Assembly (NCBI RefSeq): GCF_900156285.1
Contig: NZ_FTNC01000012.1
Span: 1-64,000, forward strand
Reading direction: 5' to 3'
Length of the DNA: 64,000 nucleotides
Source: Halanaerobium kushneri
GTDB lineage: Bacteria; Bacillota; Halanaerobiia; Halanaerobiales; Halanaerobiaceae
Both the position numbers and the translations under genes were made by a program. The notes beneath the pieces were generated by a model that saw only the letters and a list, made by a program, of their open reading frames with translations, had not been told where the DNA came from and made no database searches. Below are positions 8,420-17,732 of this stretch, one piece after another (position 1 is the first letter of the stretch; each line of letters starts with the position of its first letter).

Positions 8420-9799
8420 ATGAATAAAGCAAAAAGAAAAAAACCAGATTCCAAAATTGCAGTTATCATTCTACTGTCAGTAATTGCCGTTATTTTAATT
8501 TCGATTAGAACAGCTTTAGTTCTGGAGACAGCTTTAGTCCTGGGAACAATGACTGCTGCCCTGGCAGGGCTCTATCTTGGTTTAAGCTGGAATGAAATTG
8601 AAAATGGAATGATTAATGGAATAAAAAACGCACTCGGAGCCTCATTAATTTTAATAATTATTGGCATGGTAATTGGCAGCTGGATTTTATCAGGTACTAT
8701 TCAGACTATGGTTTACTATGGGCTGGAACTTTTAAGTCCAGGCATCTTTTTACCGGCCGCCTTTCTTCTGGCAGCCATTACTTCCATTTTAATTGGGAGC
8801 TCTTTTGGAACAATTGCTACAATGGGGATTGTACTGCTGGGGGTTGCGGAAGGACTGGGAGTTCCAAAAGCAATTACTGTTGGAGCAATTGTCTCTGGAG
8901 CTATGCTGGGAGATAAAATTTCGCCAATGTCCGATTCTACAAATTTAACTGCTGCCATGAGCAGCACAGGACTTTTTGAACATATTAAATCTATGCTTTA
9001 TGTCTCAGCCCCAGCCGCTCTGATCAGTTTAAGCTTATATGCTTTTATTGGAACATCCTATCTGGAAAACGGTGCTAATCTGACTAATATTAATCAAATT
9101 TTAAACAGTCTGAGCCAAAATTTTAATATTTCTCTCTGGACTTTAATACCACCTGCTCTAATGCTCTTGCTTTCACTATTTAAGGTGCCTGCAATCGCTT
9201 CTCTTTCAATTAGCTTTCTTACAGCTTCTCTTTTTGCTATTTTAACTCAGGGGGCAAGTTTTGCAGAAATTTTACATGCAGCTGCCAGTGGTTATCAGGC
9301 TGATACTGGAATGGAACTTTTAGACAGCCTTTTAACTCAGGGCGGAATTAATAATATGATGAGTACAGTTGCTATTATTATGGCCGGAACCGCAATGGGA
9401 GGAATTTTAGAAAAAGCAAAAATTTTAGAATCAATTTTAGATTCACTGCTTAACTTTATTAAAAAACCAAGGGATTTAATTTTAATTTCTCTTACTTCAG
9501 CTTATATTATGCTGCTGGCTACGGGAGAAATGTTTGTTTCCATTGTTATCCCTGGGAGAACTCTAGCTCCAGCCTATCAGGAAATGAAGGTTAATAATAA
9601 TGTTCTTTCACGTACTCTGGAGACTGCCTCAACTCTCGGTTGTGCTATCCTGCCCTGGGGAGTTGTTTCTGTTTATATTCAGAATGTAATGGATATCGGT
9701 TTTAGTTATATACCCTATACTTTCTTATCTTTTCTGGCACCAATTATTGCTGTATTTTATGCCTTTAGCGGTAATTTTATTTTTCAAAGTGAAGAATAA
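8420..9799 (+). CDS. nhaC: Na+/H+ antiporter, NhaC family
   Basis: 459 residues, almost entirely hydrophobic, with roughly 11 membrane segments. The signature GDKISPMSDSTNL, with acidic and serine residues in the ion path, is characteristic of NhaC-type antiporters, as is the later ATGEMFVSIVIPGR region. It would extrude sodium in exchange for protons, fitting a salt-loving anaerobe. AAGGAAGTT precedes the ATG. It is monocistronic with its own terminator. Some members exchange malate/lactate (MleN), so the exact substrate is not certain. Confidence 0.88.
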   Translation: MNKAKRKKPDSKIAVIILLSVIAVILISIRTALVLETALVLGTMTAALAGLYLGLSWNEIENGMINGIKNALGASLILIIIGMVIGSWILSGTIQTMVYYGLELLSPGIFLPAAFLLAAITSILIGSSFGTIATMGIVLLGVAEGLGVPKAITVGAIVSGAMLGDKISPMSDSTNLTAAMSSTGLFEHIKSMLYVSAPAALISLSLYAFIGTSYLENGANLTNINQILNSLSQNFNISLWTLIPPALMLLLSLFKVPAIASLSISFLTASLFAILTQGASFAEILHAAASGYQADTGMELLDSLLTQGGINNMMSTVAIIMAGTAMGGILEKAKILESILDSLLNFIKKPRDLILISLTSAYIMLLATGEMFVSIVIPGRTLAPAYQEMKVNNNVLSRTLETASTLGCAILPWGVVSVYIQNVMDIGFSYIPYTFLSFLAPIIAVFYAFSGNFIFQSEE

Positions 9800-9815
9800 T
9801 AGTTTAAAAATTTAA

Positions 9816-9858
9816 AACTGGCTCATTAACTATACTATTTTTGAGCCAGCTTCTTTAT
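9816..9858 (+). terminator. Terminator after nhaC
   Basis: CTGGCTCA (9818-9825) pairs with TGAGCCAG (9842-9849), followed by CTTCTTTATT. It sits between convergent nhaC and the phosphatase gene. Confidence 0.7.
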
Positions 9859-9879
9859 TAAAAGTTAATTTATTTTGTT

Positions 9880-10530
9880 TTAAAAGAGTAGTGAAGCAAT
9901 TGGATTTTTTTCTGCAGAAGTATATACTTTTTTAGTTTTTAAATTAATGGCACTTAATATTCCACCCTTACCAGCCCCAGTATCCATTAGGATCTTATTT
10001 CCTTGAAATTTAACTTCTGCTACTGGAGTATGTCCGGCAACTATTGTTCTTTTCTCTTTAAAATTTTCTGCTTCTGCCTCCAGAAATTTATATCGAATCC
10101 AGACTAGATCGTGTTCTGACTGTTCTGTCAATTTTAGATCAGGTCGAATACCGGCATGAACAAATATATAATTCCCATCTGTATATTGATAAGGTAGAGA
10201 ATCAAAAAAATTAGCGGCCTCTTCCAGCTCTGAATAATTGGGAAAACTTCTTTCTGTTGCCCGGCCTCCATTATGATACCAGAGCCCCTTGTTATTTTTA
10301 TTCAAAACTGCATCAATCATCATTTCTTCATGATTTCCTCTAATGAAAATATTGCTTCCATTATCAAGTTTTTTAATATATCGATAAACATGGTAGGAAT
10401 CAGAACCTCTATCTATATAGTCACCAAGAAATATTAACTTATCCTCTGTCGAGTCATAATTAATTTTATTGATGATTGTTTTTAAAGCTTCTATTTCTCC
10501 GTGAATATCACCTATTACATATTCACCCAT
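9880..10530 (-). CDS. Metallophosphatase, PrpE/ApaH-like serine/threonine phosphatase family
   Basis: 216 residues containing the calcineurin-like motifs in order: GDIHGE near the N-terminus, FLGDYIDRG, RGNHEEMM and AGHTP. This arrangement is shared by bacterial PP1-like protein phosphatases and diadenosine tetraphosphatases. The short length fits both. It is cytoplasmic and has no added domains. A 76-base gap separates it from the upstream Mut7-C gene on the same strand. The substrate is undetermined. Confidence 0.85.
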   Translation of the reverse strand: MGEYVIGDIHGEIEALKTIINKINYDSTEDKLIFLGDYIDRGSDSYHVYRYIKKLDNGSNIFIRGNHEEMMIDAVLNKNNKGLWYHNGGRATERSFPNYSELEEAANFFDSLPYQYTDGNYIFVHAGIRPDLKLTEQSEHDLVWIRYKFLEAEAENFKEKRTIVAGHTPVAEVKFQGNKILMDTGAGKGGILSAINLKTKKVYTSAEKNPIASLLF

Positions 10531-10606
10531 TTAAGCCACCTCCACTTACTACTTTCTTTTATTATAACACAGCTGTTTAAAATTATTAATCATTTAAAAT
10601 TAGAAG

Positions 10607-11368
10607 TTAATCAGGAGCTATTTTTTCCAGCAGTTTTTCCGTTTTTTCATAATGTGAGCCTCTCCAGTAAATTTTGTCACATTTACTGCAGTATCTAAAG
10701 TCATTATAATATTTCTTTGTTTTTGGCTCCAGTCTTTCGACTATTTTCTTTTTATCAACTTTTTTTAATTCACCATTACAGTTAACACAGCGACTTTCTC
10801 CTTGATAATAATTAGATAAACTGTATCGATCAAATACCTCTTTTAGCTGTTTTTGGGGGTCATCATCCCGGATAAAACTGGCCCACTTGACTCTTTTTCT
10901 CATTAAAAGGCCGAGATCTCTGCTTAAAATAATTCTTTTTTCTTTAATTGAAATTTCTACAATCTGTCGATCCAGATAGTCATTTCTATATGCAGTATCA
11001 AAACCAAAACGCCTCAGATAGCGAGCCAGTCTACCTAAATGAACATCTAAAATAAATTTTGGTTTCCCAGGGTACTCAGGCAGCAGTTTTTTAGTTTCCT
11101 GCAGCTCAAAATTGTAAAAATAAGGGTAAATTGAGAAAAAATCTTCCGGCTGAACAAGATAAGAAAAATTAACTGGTCTGCCATTTTTTAAAATCAAAGC
11201 TATCTCTGAATGAGGAACCCCTATACTTTCGATTCTATCTTTAATTGTCTGCCGGCCTCGATAATTATGAAGATAATAACGATCATCTATAAGCCCAAGA
11301 TTCTTGCTCTGATCTACACTAATAAATTTATTTAAATATCCATAAAATCTTAATTTGATTTTTTTCAT
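10607..11368 (-). CDS. Ubiquitin-like/Mut7-C RNase domain protein
   Basis: 253 residues from the ATG at 11368. GAGGA lies 10 bases upstream; a GTG 9 bases earlier would overlap that site. The N-terminal half has the beta-grasp, MoaD/ubiquitin-like fold found fused to Mut7-C. The middle holds the PIN-like Mut7-C core (FILDVHLGRLARYLRRFGFD and IILSRDLGLL, with its acidic residues). The C-terminus has a zinc ribbon (CVNCNG and CSKCDKIYWRGSH). The family is predicted to be an RNase, but a cellular target is not established. It lies 23 bases after a diguanylate cyclase gene, suggesting co-transcription. Confidence 0.85.
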   Translation of the reverse strand: MKKIKLRFYGYLNKFISVDQSKNLGLIDDRYYLHNYRGRQTIKDRIESIGVPHSEIALILKNGRPVNFSYLVQPEDFFSIYPYFYNFELQETKKLLPEYPGKPKFILDVHLGRLARYLRRFGFDTAYRNDYLDRQIVEISIKEKRIILSRDLGLLMRKRVKWASFIRDDDPQKQLKEVFDRYSLSNYYQGESRCVNCNGELKKVDKKKIVERLEPKTKKYYNDFRYCSKCDKIYWRGSHYEKTEKLLEKIAPD

Positions 11369-11391
11369 ATAAACCACTTCCTCAAGAGCAA

Positions 11392-12243
11392 TTACTCACA
11401 GAGCTCTTTTCTTTCTAAATCCAAATTCAGCCTCTTCTTAACTTTTTTCTTATTAAGATACATTTTTCGATCAGCAGCATTAATCATCTCTTCCAGAGTA
11501 TCATATTTATGACTTTCATATATGTGACCAAAAGCAATGCTGAAAAATTTTTCTGGATGTCTTTTAACCTTTGTCTTAATTCTTTTTATAATCCTATTAC
11601 AATCCTTCCGATCAGTATCCGGTAAAATAATGGCAAATTCGTCTCCGCCAATTCTGCAGATAATATCTTTCTGCCTCAGCTCAGATTTTAACAGCCCGGC
11701 AGCAGATTTGATATACTGATCTCCTTTTTTATGACCGTGATTATCATTAATTACCTTCAGATTATTAATATCAGCTATAATTACTGAGAGATTATGCTTT
11801 TCAGGATCATTAAAATCTTCAAGCTTATTTTCAAAAAACCTGCGGTTGTGGAGACCGGTCATTTCATCGTGAAAACTTAAGTATTTAATTTTTTTGTTCT
11901 GCTTTTTGAAAGTTTTAATCTGCTTACCGCTGGAGATAACTCCAAAAAGAACCTGAAATAGAATAAAGAATTTAATTACTGTATAATATTCTAAAAACAA
12001 AAATATTACATATAATACTACCTGTAAGAGCCAGATTAAAAGATTCTTTAGGTCATCTGTATTTTTTAAGAAATTATCATAGATAATGAAAAAAATCAAA
12101 AAATATGAAAAAGCAAATAGATAATCTATTCTATCATTAATACCCCCAGCATTAAATTTTGAAATTAATATTAGAACAATCATAAATAAAAAAAGATAAG
12201 TTAAGATGTTAATTATTTGATTTTTATTTGTTTTCAAGTCCAT
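11392..12243 (-). CDS. Membrane diguanylate cyclase
   Basis: 283 residues. About five membrane segments fill roughly 1-120 without a recognisable periplasmic sensor domain. A GGDEF domain follows from about 125, with an intact RIGGDEFAIILP active site. An RQKD inhibitory I-site lies five residues before GGDEF, so product inhibition by cyclic di-GMP is likely. It makes cyclic di-GMP from two GTP. It is first in a likely transcript with the Mut7-C and possibly the phosphatase gene. Confidence 0.9.
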   Translation of the reverse strand: MDLKTNKNQIINILTYLFLFMIVLILISKFNAGGINDRIDYLFAFSYFLIFFIIYDNFLKNTDDLKNLLIWLLQVVLYVIFLFLEYYTVIKFFILFQVLFGVISSGKQIKTFKKQNKKIKYLSFHDEMTGLHNRRFFENKLEDFNDPEKHNLSVIIADINNLKVINDNHGHKKGDQYIKSAAGLLKSELRQKDIICRIGGDEFAIILPDTDRKDCNRIIKRIKTKVKRHPEKFFSIAFGHIYESHKYDTLEEMINAADRKMYLNKKKVKKRLNLDLERKELCE

Positions 12244-12319
12244 AACTCCTCACCCTTAATCATTATAGTGATAAACCTTATTAAATAGTTCAAGATTAAA
12301 TTACAAAACCCTTTTAATT

Positions 12320-12348
12320 TTGCCTAAGTAAAGATTTTTTTATATAAT
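12320..12348 (+). promoter_or_regulatory. Promoter for the DUF3159-like gene
   Basis: TTGCCT (12320-12325) and TATAAT (12343-12348) with a 17-base spacer. It lies 54 bases before the start codon and diverges from the diguanylate cyclase gene. Confidence 0.65.
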
Positions 12349-12401
12349 GATTTTAGAATAAATAACTTAAGTTTAAATAACTTATAAAGGGGCGATCAAA
12401 A

Positions 12402-13073
12402 ATGGATGTAAATAAAGAAGAAATCCTGGAAGAATTACGCTCTGTTTTTTTAAATAAAACTTTTGATGCACTGCTGCCACCTCTGGTTTATGCTGTCAGC
12501 AACTCTATTTTTGGACTGCTGCCTGCAGTTATTTTGGCTGTAACTACAGCTTTATTTAATTTTACAAGAAGGCTCATCAAAAAAGAAAACTGGAAGTATT
12601 CTCTGGGAGGTCTTGTGGGGGTTATTTTTGCTTCTTCCCTGGCCTATCTGAGCAATAATGCCAGCAGTTATTTTATACCTGCCCTTACTTCTTCAAGCCT
12701 ATTTTTGCTGGCTGCTCTGATTACCCTTTTGGTCGGAAAACCCCTTGCAGCCTGGGCGAGTCATCTGAGTCGGGGCTGGCCTTTAGCTTGGTTCTGGCGG
12801 GATGATGTTAAACCTGCCTACAGAGAGGTCACAATTTTCTGGGCAATTTATTTTGGACTGAGGCTTACAATTCAGCTCAATCTATTTTTTAGTGAAGCTG
12901 TGCTCAACCTGGCCTGGGTTAATATTATACTTGGCTGGCCTGCGATTTCAGTGGTTTTAATAATCAGCTACATCTATGGAGTCTGGCGCCTGAATAATCT
13001 TGGGGGACCGGGAGTTGATGAATTTAAAAAAGAAAAAGAACCACCCTGGGATGGCCAGAAAAGGGGATTTTAA
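12402..13073 (+). CDS. DUF3159-like membrane protein
   Basis: 223 residues with five or six hydrophobic segments. The pattern matches the DUF3159 layout: an N-terminal LLPPLVYAVSNSIFGLLPA segment, an ARG-rich short loop (FTRRLIKKENW), a small glycine-rich segment (GLVGVIFASSLAYL), a WRDDVKPAYREVTIFW loop and a final LGWPAISVVL segment. The family is best known from Actinobacteria and its function is unknown. It is monocistronic with its own promoter and terminator. The family assignment is from pattern memory and needs a profile search. Confidence 0.65.
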   Translation: MDVNKEEILEELRSVFLNKTFDALLPPLVYAVSNSIFGLLPAVILAVTTALFNFTRRLIKKENWKYSLGGLVGVIFASSLAYLSNNASSYFIPALTSSSLFLLAALITLLVGKPLAAWASHLSRGWPLAWFWRDDVKPAYREVTIFWAIYFGLRLTIQLNLFFSEAVLNLAWVNIILGWPAISVVLIISYIYGVWRLNNLGGPGVDEFKKEKEPPWDGQKRGF

Positions 13074-13098
13074 TAGTTGCATACTTTTATCTTAAATC

Positions 13099-13143
13099 AA
13101 AAAGGTCACGCAGCTGCAAATTTTTTGCAGGCGTGACCTTTTA
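13099..13143. terminator. Bidirectional terminator between convergent genes
   Basis: AAAAAGGTCACG pairs with CGTGACCTTTTT across an inner stem CTGCAAA/TTTGCAG. A and T runs on both sides serve both the DUF3159-like gene and the GH31 gene. Confidence 0.85.
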
Positions 13144-13148
13144 ATATC

Positions 13149-15821
13149 TTAATTGGTGAATCTCTCTTTAATAAAATCAGTGTAATTAATTTCCAAGCTC
13201 CACTGATCTGAGTTAATATTTTTGAGATCAATCAGCTTGAAATCTTTGATCTCCTCTTTTTCTCTTTTCATTTCTGCCCTGTGATGTCCTTTTGTTAAAG
13301 CAGCCTGAGAAAAGTTAAAGCTCATCTTTTCTAAATCACCTTTAAAAATCAGGAGCTGATCTGTATCTGCATTCTTAATTCTGCTTGAGCCGCAGCTGTA
13401 GAGCATTTCAATTAAAGTTTTCATTTGCAAGCTCGAAAGCACAGCTTCAAAACGCTCTAAGAATTCTGCTCCTATATTATCGGCAGCAGCTTTTTCTATA
13501 CTTTGAGCAAGCTCAGTTTTGACTACTGTTTCCAGCTTAAAGTTTTTGAGCATTCTTTTGATTTTATCTACTCGTAAATCTTTTTTATCTATTAATTCAT
13601 TGTTATTTTTTATTTTAATCTGATAACTTTTTTCTGGATCATAATCAAATTCAAGCTTTAAAGTTCCTACTTTTTGATCATAACTACTTTTGAAGTCAAT
13701 TTTTTTGCCATCAGATTTTATCTCAACTTTAGGACTTCTAAGATTTCTAAAATTAAGCTGCAGACAGCGGTCTCTCGGAATAACTTCTGCCTCACCCTGA
13801 AGTTGCTCAATCTCAAAAATTAGCAGATCCTGCTGCCAGCTATTTTTGAAAGTGGTTTTGGCTGTTTTTAGCTCAGATTCTGCTGCCGCCCCATTATCTT
13901 CAAATAGCTCAAATTTATTATCTGCACCCGGGAAAATTTCTACTTTTAGCTTTTCTGGATTGGAGCTGTCGCCAAAGTTAATTTCTCCTGCCAGCGGAAT
14001 AATCGCTCCGGCTTTTGCAAATAGTGGAAAATCTGAGAGATCTCCATAGATCTGATACCAGCTATCACCTTCGTAATATTCGCCGCTGAAGAAATCAAAC
14101 CATTCTCCTTCAGGTAGCCAGACTGTCTGCTGACTTAGATTGGTCATTTCATTAGCCGGTTTTAAAAATGGAGCTGCAATCAGTTCACTGCCAAAGTAGT
14201 ACTGATCTGGAAGTGAATATGCCGGCTCAGACTTTTCCTGATAGTACATTGGTCTGATTAGAGAAAGAGCAGTTTCTTTTGCCCTGTAGCTATGGGTATA
14301 AAGATAGGGAATCAGCTGATGTCTGAGCTGCATATATTTCTTTGCAATCTCAAAGACCTCAGCCCCGTGGCCCCAGGGTCTCCGGTCAAGATAAGGGTCT
14401 TTGGTGGAATGAAGTCTCATTATCGGGCTGAAAACTCCAAACTGCAGCCAGCGGGTATATAATTCAGGATCTTCAGTTCCCATACAGTGACCGCCGATAT
14501 CATGACTCCACCAGCCATAAAGCACATTGGAAGCAGTGGCAGTGAAGTACGGTTGAAATTTAAGCGAATCCCAGCTGACTACTGTGTCTCCAGAAAATCC
14601 AATTGGATAGCGATGACTCCCCAGACCACCCCAGCGAGAAAAAATAAAATTGCGCTTGTTAAGATTTCGGGCCAGATCGTAATAATGAAGATGATTTAGA
14701 CCCCAGAGTGGATCAACCCCTTCCAGACCACTGTCTGTCCCCTGCTGCCAGTCCAGCCACCAGAAATCAATTCCGTCTTCATCTTCCAGCGGATTATGAA
14801 GAAATTTAAAATAGCCATTGATAAAATCAAGATCACTCAAGTCAAATTTAATTCCCTCTTCACTTTTGGGGTCAAGCTGCATAAATTCTGCAAATTGTTG
14901 ATACTGCTCTTCATGGGGATGAACTCCATCAGCAGGGTGAAGATTAAGGGCAGTTTTTAGGCCTCTATTATGCAGCCAATGAATAAATTCCTTTGGTTTT
15001 GGAAAAAATTCTCGATTCCAGCTGTAGCCTGTCCAGCCACTTGTATATTTATTTTCGACCTGATGCCAGTCCATATCAATAATACAGACTGAAAGTGGAA
15101 TTTCCTTTTCTTCAAACTCCAGCATCAATTCTTTTAGTTCCTGAGCAGAATACTCCCAGTACCGACTCCACCAGTTACCTAAAGCCCAGCGAGGAAGTAG
15201 GGGAATATCTCCGGTAAGTTTAGAAAAATCATTCAATATTTTCTGATAGTCATCTCCATAGGCCAGAAAATATAAATCCTGATATTCATCTCCTTTATTA
15301 CGAGCCTCCAGCCAACCAGTGTCATTAAAAACCAAACTTGCTGTATCATCAATTAGAGTCCAGCCTGATTTTGAAAGCAGCCCCTCTTCTAATTCAACTG
15401 CCCCCTCAATTCCATCCAGAGTTCTGTAAGTTCCCTTAAGATTCTGATCATCTTTCTTTCCATAAAACCAGTTTTCATTATTTGCTTTAATATCTATCTT
15501 TAAATTATCTTGAGATAATTCTTTACTATCTTTTTGATATTTCAATTTTAAATTTCTGGTTTCTACTAATAACTCCTGTTCATCCTGCTGATAAGAAAAA
15601 TCAGGTAATTTAAGTTTCCTTTGCCAGATAAGCTGTGTTGGACGGCTGTCAAATTCTTTTTGCGGGTCAAACTCCAGCCGCAAAATTTGATCGGTTAAAA
15701 CAGTAATTTTTAAATTGTCAGCTATAATGACAGCTTCTTTTGAAGCTTTAGAATTAAAATCAATCTGAAAATGATCGGCAAGTTTCATAATATATATTTC
15801 AGCTCCCATTAGTTTTTTCAT
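13149..15821 (-). CDS. Glycoside hydrolase family 31 (alpha-glucosidase or alpha-xylosidase type)
   Basis: 890 residues by the longest reading. Central GH31 barrel motifs are IDMDWHQ, WWLDWQ with the nucleophile Asp357, and GFSGDT with the acid/base Asp412. The substrate-site sequences RWGGLGSHRYP and SPIMRLHST are also clear. No signal peptide is visible, so it is probably cytoplasmic and acts on imported oligosaccharides. The last 150 or so residues form a charged, mostly helical extension not expected in ordinary GH31 enzymes of 750-800 residues. None of three N-terminal ATGs (15821, 15809, 15788) has an ideal ribosome site, so the start is uncertain. Confidence 0.88.
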   Translation of the reverse strand: MKKLMGAEIYIMKLADHFQIDFNSKASKEAVIIADNLKITVLTDQILRLEFDPQKEFDSRPTQLIWQRKLKLPDFSYQQDEQELLVETRNLKLKYQKDSKELSQDNLKIDIKANNENWFYGKKDDQNLKGTYRTLDGIEGAVELEEGLLSKSGWTLIDDTASLVFNDTGWLEARNKGDEYQDLYFLAYGDDYQKILNDFSKLTGDIPLLPRWALGNWWSRYWEYSAQELKELMLEFEEKEIPLSVCIIDMDWHQVENKYTSGWTGYSWNREFFPKPKEFIHWLHNRGLKTALNLHPADGVHPHEEQYQQFAEFMQLDPKSEEGIKFDLSDLDFINGYFKFLHNPLEDEDGIDFWWLDWQQGTDSGLEGVDPLWGLNHLHYYDLARNLNKRNFIFSRWGGLGSHRYPIGFSGDTVVSWDSLKFQPYFTATASNVLYGWWSHDIGGHCMGTEDPELYTRWLQFGVFSPIMRLHSTKDPYLDRRPWGHGAEVFEIAKKYMQLRHQLIPYLYTHSYRAKETALSLIRPMYYQEKSEPAYSLPDQYYFGSELIAAPFLKPANEMTNLSQQTVWLPEGEWFDFFSGEYYEGDSWYQIYGDLSDFPLFAKAGAIIPLAGEINFGDSSNPEKLKVEIFPGADNKFELFEDNGAAAESELKTAKTTFKNSWQQDLLIFEIEQLQGEAEVIPRDRCLQLNFRNLRSPKVEIKSDGKKIDFKSSYDQKVGTLKLEFDYDPEKSYQIKIKNNNELIDKKDLRVDKIKRMLKNFKLETVVKTELAQSIEKAAADNIGAEFLERFEAVLSSLQMKTLIEMLYSCGSSRIKNADTDQLLIFKGDLEKMSFNFSQAALTKGHHRAEMKREKEEIKDFKLIDLKNINSDQWSLEINYTDFIKERFTN

Positions 15822-15936
15822 TTATTATTTTTTTCAATTACTTTTTCATTATAACACCCACTGATATATCAAACAAATTTATTCTAAACTAAATATTTCA
15901 AAGTTGTTTTTTTAGCTATTATTTTATTTTGAATAC

Positions 15937-15971
15937 AAAAACCCCTCACCTGTCCAAAATGAGGGGTTTTT
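15937..15971 (-). terminator. Terminator after ptsH (end of the hexitol operon)
   Basis: AAAAACCCCTCA (15937-15948) and TGAGGGGTTTTT (15960-15971) are perfect complements with an 11-base loop. It lies 80 bases past the ptsH stop codon and before GH31. Confidence 0.85.
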
Positions 15972-16052
15972 GCCTATTGTTGCTGTATAGTATTTTAATC
16001 AACTGAATTCAGCCCCGTAATCTGGAAAACCATCCAGATATTCGGTTACCTT

Positions 16053-16331
16053 CTACTCAGCTAATTTAAAATCATTTTCTACCAGTTCAAGCAGCGAACT
16101 GACTGCTTCTTCCTCATCACTGCCATCTGCCTGAATGGTAATTTTATCATTCTGAGTTGCACCCATAGTCATAATCGAGATTATACTTTTAGGATTATAT
16201 TCTTTTGCCTGATTTTCATTTTTAAAGAGTACAATATCTGCCTTAAATTTACTGGCCAGTTTCGAAAAAACTCCTGCCGGTCTGGCGTGAAAACCTTCTT
16301 CATGTTCTAAAATGAATTCTGCCTTTTTCAT
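16053..16331 (-). CDS. ptsH: Phosphocarrier protein HPr
   Basis: 92 residues. Carries phosphate from enzyme I to PTS permeases. His15 in GFHARPAG is the phosphorylated histidine. Ser49 in NPKSIISIMTMG corresponds to the regulatory Ser46 used by HPr kinase in low-GC Gram-positives. It is last in the operon with a mannitol-type EII, so it may be a sugar-dedicated HPr. No ptsI is present in this window. Confidence 0.93.
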   Translation of the reverse strand: MKKAEFILEHEEGFHARPAGVFSKLASKFKADIVLFKNENQAKEYNPKSIISIMTMGATQNDKITIQADGSDEEEAVSSLLELVENDFKLAE

Positions 16332-16382
16332 AATAATTCACTCCTGTTAATTTTATACTATAAATATTTGATCATCTTTTGC

Positions 16383-17642
16383 TTATTTTGTAAAATTTTC
16401 AAGCAAATATTTTTCTGCTTCAGCTGACCAGAGTCCATTATTTTTTGCAATAATTTCTGCCAGATCAGCATATCTGGGATCTTCTTCTCCCTTTTTAGTA
16501 AAATCATCTAAAGCTGTCAATTCCATATCAATTGATGTATAAATTAATTTTTTCCCGCCCGGAATTCCTGGTAAATTTTGAATTGTATCAGCTGCACTGT
16601 CCAGGCCACCAATATGAGTAATCATTGTAGCTGGATTTAATTTACCCTCTGCTGACATTTTAAGGGATTCTCGCATATCATCATCATTACCACCAGTTGA
16701 CCCCATAATATGTGTTGGGGAATAATGAATATTGTACAAATTAAATTCTGCAGATAGTTCCTTATCACTGGGGCCGGCAAAAAAGTTCATGCAGCCGTCC
16801 TTACCGAGTATTTGATCTCCCTGTTCTGCCAGTTCTCTTACCGGTGCATAAACAAAAACATCATCATATCCTTCACCACCAACCAGATCATTTAATTCTT
16901 TTGGCACATCTTCCATTTCAGCCGTATTGACAAAGTGAAGTTCAACCCCCTGCTTTTTTGCCTCTTCCTGAGTAAATAAGGAAGCTGCTCTGTCTAAACG
17001 CTCCTGATTAATGTCAGTTACAACCACTACTGAAGGTCTGCGTTCTGCATGTAGAGCATAATCAACTGCTCCTAATCCCATTGGTCCTGCAGCTCCCAGT
17101 AAAGCAAGCTTTCCACCTTCTACAATTCCCATTTTGTGAATATAATTGTTGCTTTCTGTATGATAAACAGCGTGATAACCACCTAAAATACAGGACATTG
17201 GTTCTGAAAGTGAAGCTTCGTAAAAACCTTCTCCCTCATATTTTAAAAGATATCCCAGTTCCATAACTTCCTGGGGAATAATTGTATATTCAGTATTTCC
17301 GCCAAAGTATTTATAAGAATATCCCGGAGCATAGGGACTTCCTTTATAATTTAGAGCGGGCTGCACAGCAAATTTATCCCCTGGTTTAAACTGTTCCTGC
17401 CACTTTTTACCAACTTTAATGATCTCACCGGCAAATTCGTGACCGGTTATTGTTGGATTTTCAGCTACATCGTCAGGTACACGCTTATGACGAGCTCCCT
17501 GAATTACAGCTTTATACGTTGACATACAGATACTGTTGGAGACTATTCGAGCTAAAATCTCATCGTCTTTAATTTCTGGAAGTTCAAATTCTTCCATTCT
17601 AAGATCATTTTCACCATATATTCGAACTGCTCTTGTTTTCAT
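16383..17642 (-). CDS. Zinc-dependent sugar-phosphate dehydrogenase, L-sorbose-1-phosphate reductase (SorE)-like
   Basis: 419 residues from the ATG at 17642 (AGAAGGG upstream; a GTG four codons earlier overlaps that site). It is a medium-chain dehydrogenase: probable catalytic-zinc ligands Cys39, His68-Glu69 (GHEF) and the Glu of SEPMSC, and a nucleotide fold with GAAGPMGLGAVDYAL. The four-cysteine structural zinc loop is absent. Residue runs such as DDEILARIV, KVPDDVAENP-like and NFFAGPSDKE strongly recall SorE, which interconverts sorbose-1-phosphate and glucitol-6-phosphate. In this mannitol PTS operon it may oxidise mannitol-1-phosphate to fructose-1-phosphate; that is inference. Galactitol-phosphate dehydrogenase is an alternative. 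Confidence 0.75.
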   Translation of the reverse strand: MKTRAVRIYGENDLRMEEFELPEIKDDEILARIVSNSICMSTYKAVIQGARHKRVPDDVAENPTITGHEFAGEIIKVGKKWQEQFKPGDKFAVQPALNYKGSPYAPGYSYKYFGGNTEYTIIPQEVMELGYLLKYEGEGFYEASLSEPMSCILGGYHAVYHTESNNYIHKMGIVEGGKLALLGAAGPMGLGAVDYALHAERRPSVVVVTDINQERLDRAASLFTQEEAKKQGVELHFVNTAEMEDVPKELNDLVGGEGYDDVFVYAPVRELAEQGDQILGKDGCMNFFAGPSDKELSAEFNLYNIHYSPTHIMGSTGGNDDDMRESLKMSAEGKLNPATMITHIGGLDSAADTIQNLPGIPGGKKLIYTSIDMELTALDDFTKKGEEDPRYADLAEIIAKNNGLWSAEAEKYLLENFTK

Positions 17643-17732
17643 TACTTTAATCACCCTTCTTATTTATAATTATTAATATCATCTTCAAAAATTTTAAAAT
17701 TTTTTGGACCGACTTTCAAAAAAACTGATACT

